From NCBI RefSeq assembly GCF_014205875.1, contig NZ_JACHEN010000001.1:372001-436000 (forward strand): 64,000 nucleotides of DNA, in the 5' to 3' direction. The DNA comes from Anaerosolibacter carboniphilus. GTDB lineage: Bacteria > Bacillota > Clostridia > Peptostreptococcales > Thermotaleaceae. A model generated the notes under the pieces. The model did not search any database. It was not told the DNA's origin and worked only from the letters and a program-made list of their open reading frames with translations. Position numbers and translations under genes: made by a program. Positions 17,407-25,163 of the stretch are shown here, piece by piece. How positions within the stretch are numbered: position 1 is the first letter of the stretch; every line of letters begins with the position of its first letter.

Positions 17407-18309
17407 TTGAAAAAAATAATCATAATTATCATTACATTAACCGTCATATTGACAGGGTGTTCAGACAAAAAGAATTCTGGTAATAATACCGAAACGGCTC
17501 CATTAAGCAACAATCAATTATCCCAGTCACAGTCAGAAAGTACAAGTACGTCTCAAAGTGCCAATGACACGAATAGTAGCACAGACTCCAACATGCTTGA
17601 TAGCATAGATACTACGAACAGTCCTTTTGAAAAAGGATATTATGATTATCAAGGGACCATAAGGAATGATATGTCAATTCAAATGAGTATCTATCCTTTA
17701 GGAAAAGATATGGTTGGTTCATACTTTTATGAAAGTCAGAGAAAAGAAATGAATCTGAAAGGAAAAGCAGGAGAGAAAGAGATCATATTATATGAATATG
17801 ATGAAACGGGAAAAAAAACAGGGATATTTAAAGGAACAATGAATGCCGTTGATAAAATTGAAGGAACGTGGACAAGTACAGACAATAAAAAAAGCTATCC
17901 ATTTATGTTATCACTTAAAAGTAATCTCCCTGGAGTTGAATATGGAAAAAGGTACGGAGTTGCAACAGACACAACGAGCGACCAAGATGTAGAAAACTTT
18001 GTTAGCAAAATTCAAGGTTATGTAATAAATGATAATAAGGAACAATTAGCTGAAGAAATACAATATCCTATCACTGTAAAAATTAACGATAAAGCTACAA
18101 CCATACAAAATAAAGATGACTTTATTAAGAACTATGATAAAATTTTCTATCCCAATTATAAGCAAGTAATGAGCAATGCTTTTACCAAATATATGTTTGC
18201 GAATTGGAAAGGAATAATGTTTGGTACAGGTTCAGACAATATTTGGATTAATGAGGTAACATCGACAAATGGTAATCCTAAATTAATGATTACTGCTATT
18301 AATAATTGA
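17407..18309 (+). CDS. Lipoprotein of unknown function
   Basis: About 300 residues. A TTG start at 17407 is preferred: GGGAGG lies 6 to 8 nt before it, whereas the ATG at 17392 would place that ribosome site inside the gene. Starting there gives a typical signal (KKIIIIIITLTVILTGC) with lipobox LTGC. A Ser/Thr/Asn/Gln-rich linker (residues about 22-65) follows, then a mixed domain, then a C-terminal region (EIQYPITVKINDKATTIQN ... FIKNYDKIF) typical of NTF2-like lipoprotein tails. The role is unknown. Confidence 0.65.
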   Translation: MKKIIIIIITLTVILTGCSDKKNSGNNTETAPLSNNQLSQSQSESTSTSQSANDTNSSTDSNMLDSIDTTNSPFEKGYYDYQGTIRNDMSIQMSIYPLGKDMVGSYFYESQRKEMNLKGKAGEKEIILYEYDETGKKTGIFKGTMNAVDKIEGTWTSTDNKKSYPFMLSLKSNLPGVEYGKRYGVATDTTSDQDVENFVSKIQGYVINDNKEQLAEEIQYPITVKINDKATTIQNKDDFIKNYDKIFYPNYKQVMSNAFTKYMFANWKGIMFGTGSDNIWINEVTSTNGNPKLMITAINN

Positions 18310-18381
18310 GACAAGTAACTTTTATCTTAAAATCAACGCTATTCTTTAATAGAGACTAAATATTACTAAAGGAGAATGATT

Positions 18382-18954
18382 ATGATAAATAAATTTGAAA
18401 AGAAATCTAGGATTGCATTCATTGTAGCCACTGGACTTATTATTACCATAAGTATGGGGGGATTAACTGGTTGTAGTTCTAAAGAGCCGATGAAAGAGGG
18501 CGAAGTGAATAAAGAAGTGACGACTCCAAAGGAAATAACCGGAGAAAACAACAAGCCTATAAATGAATCAAAATCTGATACCGAAAACGGCAGCTTAACT
18601 GAATATTTAGGATTATTAGGTTTAAGTAAGGAAGAACTTATAAATAAATTGAATGAAAAACCGAATTCTATTGGCGAAGGGGGATTAGAGTTTAAAGAAG
18701 CCGGCATCAGAGTTTGGTTTGATCAGGAAAGTTATACATTGGTAGATCAGATATTTATCATGAGAAAGGATATTGATCTGAATGGTGTAAAAGTGGGTGA
18801 TAAGATCAGCAGGTTTAAGGAAGTATTCGGAAACCCTATAAGTGATAGAAATGGAGATGCACATTTTAAATATAAAGACATATTTTTATCGGTAAATTAT
18901 GATACAAAGACAGAAGAAATCTATGGTTTATATATTTTGAAGAACGATTTTTAA
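18382..18954 (+). CDS. Small lipoprotein of unknown function
   Basis: About 190 residues. The ATG at 18382 is chosen since AAAGGAG is 7 nt before it, while the ATG at 18376 is too close. The signal peptide ends in lipobox LTGC, followed by a charged linker (about 30-65). The soluble domain, with LLGLSKEELINKLNEKP and SVNYDTKTEEIYGLYI, resembles the small copper-amine-oxidase-like or DUF4309-like domains of secreted Firmicute proteins. That assignment is weak. Confidence 0.6.
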   Translation: MINKFEKKSRIAFIVATGLIITISMGGLTGCSSKEPMKEGEVNKEVTTPKEITGENNKPINESKSDTENGSLTEYLGLLGLSKEELINKLNEKPNSIGEGGLEFKEAGIRVWFDQESYTLVDQIFIMRKDIDLNGVKVGDKISRFKEVFGNPISDRNGDAHFKYKDIFLSVNYDTKTEEIYGLYILKNDF

Positions 18955-19001
18955 AGCTAATTTCGGAGATGACCTATATTTTAATTTTGTCAATCTAATA
19001 A

Positions 19002-19042
19002 AGGAGGAAGCACAAGTTTATTCAATCTTGTACTTCCTCTTT
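19002..19042. terminator. Hairpin terminator linked to remnant A
   Basis: Arms around 19004-19016 and 19027-19039 (AGGAAG...CTTCCT with an inner ACAAG/CTTGT) followed by TTTTATATTTC. It closes the lipoprotein gene on the plus strand and sits just beyond the stop codon of the minus-strand L,D-transpeptidase remnant. Confidence 0.6.
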
Positions 19043-19049
19043 TATATTT

Positions 19050-19345
19050 CTATCTAGGAATTAGAAGCTTCTGGTCTACATAAGTCATATTTGGATCTGT
19101 GGTACTATTCTCCTTGAGCAGAGCATCATAGCTAACTCCTAGCTGTTTAGCAATGCTGAATAGTGTATCTCTTGTCCGAACCACATAGTAGCGATCAGTG
19201 GCTTGAGAACATACAATAGTTACCTCTATACCGAGGAGCGCAAGACTGTAGACGTAGTAACATCTTCGTTGTATATGCGGATGCAGGCATTGGATACGGC
19301 TTTGCCAATGTAAGCTGGATTATTGATGCCGTAGATGCCATAGTC
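19050..19345 (-). pseudogene. LysM/L,D-transpeptidase 3' remnant (copy A)
   Basis: Read on the minus strand, the end encodes DPNMTYVDQKLLIPR then stop, the C-terminus of a LysM domain. Further upstream (about 19200-19330) come frameshifted pieces of the YkuD catalytic region, with homology to the better-preserved copy at 43100-43504. The frame is broken several times. L,D-transpeptidases cross-link peptidoglycan; this copy cannot. Confidence 0.65.
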
Positions 19346-19406
19346 TTTATACAAATATTTCAGTGGGTATTGGAAATAAAACAACAGTGCATATACGCAA
19401 AAGATA

Positions 19407-19480
19407 TTGACAAAGAAATGTCAATGATTTAAAATGAATACATTCAATGAACATGTTCTGTGAACGTATACATTGAATGT
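19407..19480 (+). promoter_or_regulatory. Promoter and palindromic operator of the flavin reductase gene
   Basis: TTGACA (19407-19412), a 17-bp spacer and TAAAAT (19430-19435) form the promoter. Directly downstream, arms ACATTCAATG (19440-19449) and CATTGAATGT (19471-19480) form an inverted repeat, with a GAACATGTTC palindrome (19449-19458) inside. These are candidate sites for the TetR regulator encoded at 21558-22163 (inference). Confidence 0.65.
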
Positions 19481-19566
19481 GAAAAATTCTCATTTATAAA
19501 GTGTACCTAGTAATTGCAGCTGAAAAAGCTGTTTTTATAAATATTTTCAAAAGGAGGACATACTTC

Positions 19567-21426
19567 ATGAAAAGATTTTTGGGCGTATTTCTAGCACTTA
19601 TCATGGTTGCAGCAACGGTGGTAAGCTGCGCACCAGCTGCTAGTATAACTGCAACCACAGCATCAACAGTAACTGACGCAGATTCATCGGCAAGTAAGGA
19701 GGGCGTAGGAACTGATGCTCCAGAACTTGCTCCAAAGCCAGGTGCTATTGTTGGTGAGGCGAAGGCCTACACAGGTCTACCATTAAAGTTAGGTGTTTCT
19801 TTCGAGGGAAACAAGATCACGGAGATTCAAATTCTTAAAATGAGTGATACAAAGTGGGTCGGTCAGGCAGCTATCCAACAAGTGATTGATGATGTCATCA
19901 AATACCAGAGTGTAAATGTTGATGTAATGGCTGGGGCAACTATTTCCAGTAAGGCGGCAATTGAAGCAGTGACCAATGCCATTAAACTGAAAGGGTTAGA
20001 TCCTGCAAATTATCAGAAGAAGCCTGCTAAGGAAGCAGCCTCAACAAAAACTATTGAGATGAAGTCTGATGTTGTGGTTATTGGTGCAGGTGGAGCTGGT
20101 CTCGCTGCGGCAGTATCTGCCAATCAGAATGGCGCAAAAGTTATCGTATTTGAAAAAATGCCTAGAATCGGTGGAAATACGGTAATTTCAGGCGCAGCAT
20201 ATAATGCTGTGGATCCAAAGAGACAGAAGGCAGCTGGGGTTGAAGATTCTATTGACAAGTTCTATACTCAGATGTATGAAGGCGGAGATAAAAAAGCTAA
20301 GCCTGAACTTGTGAGAACTTTTGTGGAAAATGCATATCCGGCATTAGAATGGCTTGAAAGTCTTGGAATGAAGTTCAATGACACCATATTTACAGTTCTT
20401 GGAGCACTTTGGCCAAGATCTCACCAGCCATCTGATCCGGTAGGAACAGGGTACTTCAATACATATATGAACTACATAAATGAGCACAGTGAAGACGTTA
20501 AACTATACCTCAATACAGAAGTTACAGAAATCATCAAAGAAAACGGCAGAGTTGTCGGTGTTAAAGCTAAGAATGCAGATGGTATGATTACTGCTTATGC
20601 GGTCAAGGGTGTCATCGATGCTGCTGGTGGCTTTGGTGCCAATGTTGAAATGAGAAACAAATACAACAAGATTTGGCCAGATCTTACAAGCATTGGAACA
20701 ACAAACCAGCCTGGTGCAACAGGTGACGGCATGATCATGGCTGAAGAAATCGGAGCAAACCTTATTGATATGCAAGAAATCCAGCTTCTTCCTATGGGAG
20801 ATCCTATCACAGGAAGCTTGAGCGGAAACATCGAACAAAGTGTGGAAAATCGTATTTTCGTCAATAAATCAGGAAATAGATTTGTTGATGAAGGAGCCAG
20901 AAGAGACGTCATGACAAAAGGCCTCTTCCAACAGGAAGATGGATTCATGTGGGTTATTGTTGACAAGCATTCTTATCCTACTGGTGATGTAAAGAACAAC
21001 TTCAGTGAATCTATCGATCAGCTTGTGGCAGAAGGCAGGGCTTATAAAGCCGATACGATTGAAGACCTAGCGAAACAGATCGGAGTTGATCCGAAAAATT
21101 TAAAAAATGCAGTAGATACATTCAACAAAGCAGTAGATAAGTCAATAGTAGATCCATTCGGAAGAACACTCTTCAAGCATAAGCTTGACACTCCACCGTA
21201 CTATGCGGGTGCCCGTAAACCAACTGTTCATCATACTATGGGTGGCGTTGAAATCACCACAAGTGCGCAGGTCCTTGATAAGAATGGCAAGGTCATTCCT
21301 GGCTTGTATGCAGCTGGAGAAGTGACTGGAGGTATCCACGGCGGAAACCGTCTTGGAGGAAATGCTGTTCCTGATACAGTTATATTCGGTAAAATTGCAG
21401 GAGAGAGTGCAGCACTTGGCAAATAA
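19567..21426 (+). CDS. FMN- and FAD-containing reductase lipoprotein (fumarate/urocanate reductase-like)
   Basis: 619 residues from the Met at 19567, which has AAAGGAGGA before it. Lipobox VVSC (Cys 21) predicts an exported, lipid-anchored enzyme. Residues about 55-140 are an FMN_bind domain; DVMAGATISSKAA holds the Thr (about 125) to which ApbE-type transferases attach FMN covalently. From about 170 comes a FAD_binding_2 domain with VVVIGAGGAGLAAA and EKMPRIGGNT, and near the end GLYAAGEVTGGIHGGNRLGG. This is the layout of flavocytochrome-type reductases of fumarate, urocanate or cinnamate-like acceptors in anaerobic respiration. No haem motif is present. The acceptor is unknown. Confidence 0.88.
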   Translation: MKRFLGVFLALIMVAATVVSCAPAASITATTASTVTDADSSASKEGVGTDAPELAPKPGAIVGEAKAYTGLPLKLGVSFEGNKITEIQILKMSDTKWVGQAAIQQVIDDVIKYQSVNVDVMAGATISSKAAIEAVTNAIKLKGLDPANYQKKPAKEAASTKTIEMKSDVVVIGAGGAGLAAAVSANQNGAKVIVFEKMPRIGGNTVISGAAYNAVDPKRQKAAGVEDSIDKFYTQMYEGGDKKAKPELVRTFVENAYPALEWLESLGMKFNDTIFTVLGALWPRSHQPSDPVGTGYFNTYMNYINEHSEDVKLYLNTEVTEIIKENGRVVGVKAKNADGMITAYAVKGVIDAAGGFGANVEMRNKYNKIWPDLTSIGTTNQPGATGDGMIMAEEIGANLIDMQEIQLLPMGDPITGSLSGNIEQSVENRIFVNKSGNRFVDEGARRDVMTKGLFQQEDGFMWVIVDKHSYPTGDVKNNFSESIDQLVAEGRAYKADTIEDLAKQIGVDPKNLKNAVDTFNKAVDKSIVDPFGRTLFKHKLDTPPYYAGARKPTVHHTMGGVEITTSAQVLDKNGKVIPGLYAAGEVTGGIHGGNRLGGNAVPDTVIFGKIAGESAALGK

Positions 21427-21475
21427 TTTCAATAGGATGCTGCGAAGATATAAGAATCTTTTTTAGAGAGGGTAA

Positions 21476-21515
21476 TGATAAACCACCAGATAGATATCTA
21501 TCTGGTGGTTTATCA
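21476..21515. terminator. Perfect 40-bp palindrome, bidirectional terminator
   Basis: 20-bp arms with no spacer (21476-21495 and 21496-21515) lie between the convergent reductase and TetR genes. Such a structure would form a strong hairpin in both transcripts. Confidence 0.7.
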
Positions 21516-21557
21516 ATCTTATTGACGATACAAATGAGGCAGACCTCTTTGTTTACA

Positions 21558-22163
21558 TCACAATGAATCCTTCTTTACCAATGCGTTAAGAAAGACGCCA
21601 AAATATTCTTTCATAAACGCTTGTTGATCATAGGAAGCGTCATGAAGGCACCAGTCATAAACTATGCCTCGCGCAGCTATGAACAACCACTCGGTCATTT
21701 GTTCAGCAGATATTGTATCAACTAATTCCCCTTTTTTTTGTCCAGACAATAGGATGTTTTTCAACACCTCTGGCATTTGTCGACCTTTCGTGATAAACCA
21801 CTTATTTTCAGGATTATACAATAGCTTCATTCTATCCAGACCACTATCTTCATTATATTTCGCATATTCTATAAAAAATTCAATGATTTGGTCAGTAGCT
21901 GACCCTTGCGAAAGGTTAGCAGCAACATGGGTTGCAAAGTATTGATCTGCCTCAACATACATTGAAGAAAAAATGTCACTTTTGGCCTTAAAATAGGTAT
22001 AAAATGTTCCTGTGGCAACACCCGCAGCCTCACAAATATCACGAATAGTTACATTGTCATAACCATATTTCTCCATCAACGATAAAGCCGTTTTATGGAT
22101 TCTTTGGTGTGTATCCATTGCCTGAAGCTGCCTTTTATTCATTTTACGCATTGTTTTTTTCAT
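21558..22163 (-). CDS. TetR family transcriptional regulator
   Basis: 201 residues. The N-terminal HTH (residues about 20-65) has the family pattern TALSLMEKYGYDNVTIRDICEAAGVATGTFYTYFKAKSDIF in outline. The C-terminal ligand domain is unassigned but fits the TetR_C type (YNPENKWFITKGRQMPEVL...). It is convergent with the flavin reductase gene, and its likely operators lie in the promoter of that gene and upstream of its own start. It probably responds to the reductase substrate (inference). Confidence 0.9.
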   Translation of the reverse strand: MKKTMRKMNKRQLQAMDTHQRIHKTALSLMEKYGYDNVTIRDICEAAGVATGTFYTYFKAKSDIFSSMYVEADQYFATHVAANLSQGSATDQIIEFFIEYAKYNEDSGLDRMKLLYNPENKWFITKGRQMPEVLKNILLSGQKKGELVDTISAEQMTEWLFIAARGIVYDWCLHDASYDQQAFMKEYFGVFLNALVKKDSL

Positions 22164-22470
22164 AGTAAAGCTTCACCCCCCAGTAAAATAACAAGTGTAG
22201 ACATTTTTATTATCCAGGCGATATTTCTTTATGTGAACATTTTGCACTAAAAATGAAGTAAAAATGCAAAATGAACAGGGTCACTGAACATCGATATTAT
22301 ATCATTGCAGATAATGCTTGTAAATGAGATAACTTTTGGGAGAGAATGATTCACTTTGAATAAAAGAGGAATGAAACATTTCTCTGGTTGGAAATGGAAA
22401 ATTTAAAAAAGAAAAATATGGTATAATAAGAACGAGTAACAATCATTTATTTGATGATGAGGATGTTGAC
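22164..22470. promoter_or_regulatory. Divergent regulatory region between tetR and the Bce-like operon
   Basis: Next to the tetR start are an imperfect repeat TTTTGCA...TGCAAAA (about 22236-22272) and three TGAACA words (around 22232, 22271 and 22285), a word also present in the reductase operator. On the plus strand an extended -10 box TGGTATAAT (22419-22427) precedes the response-regulator gene; its -35 box is weak. Confidence 0.45.
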
Positions 22471-23166
22471 ATGTATAGCGTGATGATCATAGAAGATGAT
22501 AAGAAAATAACTGAACTGATAAAAAATGCCCTTGAACGTTATGGCTATAAAACCTATGTGGTTGAGGATTTTTCGAATATTAAGGGAGAGTTTGTGAAGA
22601 ATAGTCCAAAGCTTGTGCTTATGGATATCAATCTTCCTTTTTATGATGGCTTTTACTGGTGCAGGGATATTAGAAGTGTATCAAACGTACCCATTATTTT
22701 TATTTCTGCAAGGGATTCTGATATGGATCAAGTAATGGCGATAGAAAATGGAGGGGATGACTATATAACGAAACCCTTTTCTTATGAAGTTCTCATCGCA
22801 AAAATAAAGGGTGTCATAAGAAGGGTGTACGGAAGTTATTCAGAGAGTAGTCATAATGAGGTATATGAAGTAAACGATCTATTTATCTATATGAAGCAAA
22901 ATATAGTAGAATATCAGGGAAAAAAGATAGAACTGAGTAAAAATGAATTTATCCTTTTGCATTCGCTGCTTAAAAATGTAAACAAAATTGTGTCTAGAGA
23001 AACTTTGCTGGAAGAATTATGGAGTGATATCGAGTTTGTGGATGACAATACACTTTCTGTGAATATAACGCGCCTTAGAAAAAGGTTGGAAGAGGTTGGT
23101 ATAGTGGATTGCATTGAGACGAAAAGGGGACAGGGATATAGATTAATAAGCAATTGGAGTAAATAA
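22471..23166 (+). CDS. BceR-like response regulator
   Basis: 231 residues, an OmpR-type receiver (acidic IIEDD, phospho-acceptor in LVLMDINLPFYDGFYWCRDIR, conserved Lys in DDYITKPFS) and a winged-helix DNA-binding domain ending VETKRGQGYRLI-like. LPFYDGFYWCR after the Asp is typical of the BceR/YxdJ group that answers peptide antibiotics. The kinase and the Bce-type ABC genes follow in order. Confidence 0.9.
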   Translation: MYSVMIIEDDKKITELIKNALERYGYKTYVVEDFSNIKGEFVKNSPKLVLMDINLPFYDGFYWCRDIRSVSNVPIIFISARDSDMDQVMAIENGGDDYITKPFSYEVLIAKIKGVIRRVYGSYSESSHNEVYEVNDLFIYMKQNIVEYQGKKIELSKNEFILLHSLLKNVNKIVSRETLLEELWSDIEFVDDNTLSVNITRLRKRLEEVGIVDCIETKRGQGYRLISNWSK

Positions 23167-23190
23167 TCATGGCATAAGCAGGTGGTTGGA

Positions 23191-24243
23191 ATGAGATTTA
23201 GAGAGTTCTTGATGGATAGGATAGCTTATATCCTGGTGTATTTTATAGGTGTCTCCATGGCAGTTCTCATCATGTATTTGACGTTGATGATAAATAAAAA
23301 GGAGTTCCCTGGCGAGAACGTTTTGTACGCTTTATTGATCTCCAGTGTAGTTCTTATCATGTTTATAGCATATGATTATTATCGAAACAAATCCTTTTAC
23401 AGGCAGTTAAATATGATCCTTCATGAAAATGATGATTTGGACAAGTTGATTAATATTGAAGACATACGGACGAATGAACACAGAATATATAAAGCCCTTT
23501 TATTAAAGTTATATAAAACCTATAGCAGTAAGCTTGTAAAATATGAAGAAGGCCATAAACAGTATATGTATTTCATCAACCAGTGGGTACATCAAATGAA
23601 AACACCTGTATCTGTTATGAATCTGATATTGCAGGATCAAAAAGATGAAATGTATAAAGAAGTGTTTAACAGCATTGCAGAGGAGAATGAGAAGATATCT
23701 CATGGGTTGGAAATGATGCTGTACAATGCAAGGATGAGTGAATTCAATTTGGATTTCAAGGTAGAAAGTATAGATATCGTTGGTCTCATAAGGAAAGTTA
23801 TTAATGATAATAAGAAGGCTTTGATTCGAAATTCCATATTTCCTAAAGTCGTTGGAGAAGAGAGCCTGTTTATCGAAACGGATAAAAAATGGATCTACTT
23901 TACGATCAATCAGATATTGATTAATGCCATAAAGTATTCCAGGCTTGCGAAAGGAGAAAAAAAGTATATTACTGTTGAGATTAGAGATGAGGCATCAAAA
24001 GTAATCTTGGGGATTGAGGATGAAGGGATTGGTATACCTAAAGAGGATATAGGAAGAGTGTTTCAGGCCTTCTTTACAGGAAAGAATGGCAGAAGAACTT
24101 CGGAATCTACCGGTATGGGAATGTATTTAGCAAAAAGAATATGTGATGAATTGGGACATGATCTCCTTGTTGAATCTGAAGAAGAAAAAGGTACGAGGTT
24201 TACAATCATCTTTCATAGGGGAAAGAGCATATTTAAAATATAA
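23191..24243 (+). CDS. BceS-like intramembrane-sensing histidine kinase
   Basis: 350 residues from the ATG at 23191 (the GTG at 23182 lies inside the ribosome site). Two helices (about 10-30 and 35-55) are joined by a loop of a few residues, so there is no extracellular sensor domain. The HisKA-like box FINQWVHQMKTPVSVMNL and the HATPase motifs NQILINAIKYS, IEDEGIGIP and STGMGMYLAKRI are intact. BceS-type kinases sense antibiotic load through their partner BceAB transporter rather than directly. Confidence 0.9.
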   Translation: MRFREFLMDRIAYILVYFIGVSMAVLIMYLTLMINKKEFPGENVLYALLISSVVLIMFIAYDYYRNKSFYRQLNMILHENDDLDKLINIEDIRTNEHRIYKALLLKLYKTYSSKLVKYEEGHKQYMYFINQWVHQMKTPVSVMNLILQDQKDEMYKEVFNSIAEENEKISHGLEMMLYNARMSEFNLDFKVESIDIVGLIRKVINDNKKALIRNSIFPKVVGEESLFIETDKKWIYFTINQILINAIKYSRLAKGEKKYITVEIRDEASKVILGIEDEGIGIPKEDIGRVFQAFFTGKNGRRTSESTGMGMYLAKRICDELGHDLLVESEEEKGTRFTIIFHRGKSIFKI

Positions 24244-24281
24244 TCTTTCAATATTGTAAGAATACAATAGAATATGCAAGG

Positions 24282-24312
24282 GAAATCGATACATCGATTT
24301 CTCTCTTTTTTT
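24282..24312 (+). terminator. Terminator between the kinase and transporter genes
   Basis: Arms GAAATCGAT (24282-24290) and ATCGATTTC (24293-24301) followed by CTCTTTTTTTT. It separates the regulatory gene pair from the transporter genes, which can then be induced independently. Confidence 0.75.
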
Positions 24313-24329
24313 TATAATATAGATATTGA

Positions 24330-24358
24330 TCAATAGAGGGAAAGAATATATTCTGGTT
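24330..24358 (+). promoter_or_regulatory. Probable promoter of the Bce-like transporter genes
   Basis: TTGATC followed at 17 bp by TATTCT lies just after the terminator and about 40 bp before the ATPase gene. It is the likely target of the response regulator. The boxes are weak, and the positions are accurate to a few bases only. Confidence 0.4.
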
Positions 24359-24395
24359 TAATATTATGTGCAGTTAGATAGAAGGGATGATACAG

Positions 24396-25163
24396 ATGAT
24401 TGTGCTGAAGGCTGAAAATATAACTAAAATATATGGGGACAAAAGAGGCGGGACCTCCGTGAAAGCCCTTGAAAAATTTGATATCAGCATCGCAAAAGGA
24501 GAGTTTGTAGGGGTTATGGGGCCCTCGGGAAGTGGCAAAACTACACTTTTGAATATTTTGGCTACCATAGATACACCCTCTTCGGGGGAACTGATGATAA
24601 ATGATACAAATCTGACACGACTCAGTGAAAAGCAAATGGCAATGTTTAGAAGAAAAGAGCTTGGATTTATATTTCAAGATTTTAATCTCTTAGATTCGCT
24701 ATCCATTAAAGAAAATATAATACTTCCCCTTGTGTTAGATAAGGTGAAGCATGAAGAAATAGAGCAAAAAATGACAGCTATGAGTGAGATCCTAAATATA
24801 GGGGAGATTCTTGACAAACGTCCTTATCAGGTATCTGGAGGACAGCAGCAGCGGGCAGCTTGTGCCAGGGCCCTTATTCATAACCCATCCATTATCTTGG
24901 CAGATGAACCTACAGGAAACCTTGATTCTAAAGCCTCCCAGGATGTGATGGAAGCTCTAAGGGCTTTGAATGAACAAAAGTCAGCAACGATCATGATGGT
25001 TACCCATGATCCCTTTGCGGCAAGTTTTTGCCAGCGAATTGTCATGATTAGAGATGGACGATATTTTCAGGAGCTTGTTAGAGGTGGAAACCGACATGTG
25101 TTTCTCAAAGAAATCCTAGATTCCCTTTCCATGCTAGGAGGAAATTACAATGACCTTCCATAG
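24396..25163 (+). CDS. BceA-like ABC transporter ATP-binding protein
   Basis: About 255 residues. Walker A GPSGSGKTT, Q-loop FIFQDFNLLDSL, signature VSGGQQQRAACARAL, Walker B IILADEPTGNLDS and the H-loop MVTHDPFAAS are all intact. The sequence LDSLSIKENIILPLVLD is characteristic of the peptide-antibiotic detoxification group (BceA, VraD, YxdL). Met at 24396 is preferred because the earlier ATG at 24387 directly abuts the ribosome site. The end overlaps the permease gene by 14 nt. Confidence 0.9.
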   Translation: MIVLKAENITKIYGDKRGGTSVKALEKFDISIAKGEFVGVMGPSGSGKTTLLNILATIDTPSSGELMINDTNLTRLSEKQMAMFRRKELGFIFQDFNLLDSLSIKENIILPLVLDKVKHEEIEQKMTAMSEILNIGEILDKRPYQVSGGQQQRAACARALIHNPSIILADEPTGNLDSKASQDVMEALRALNEQKSATIMMVTHDPFAASFCQRIVMIRDGRYFQELVRGGNRHVFLKEILDSLSMLGGNYNDLP

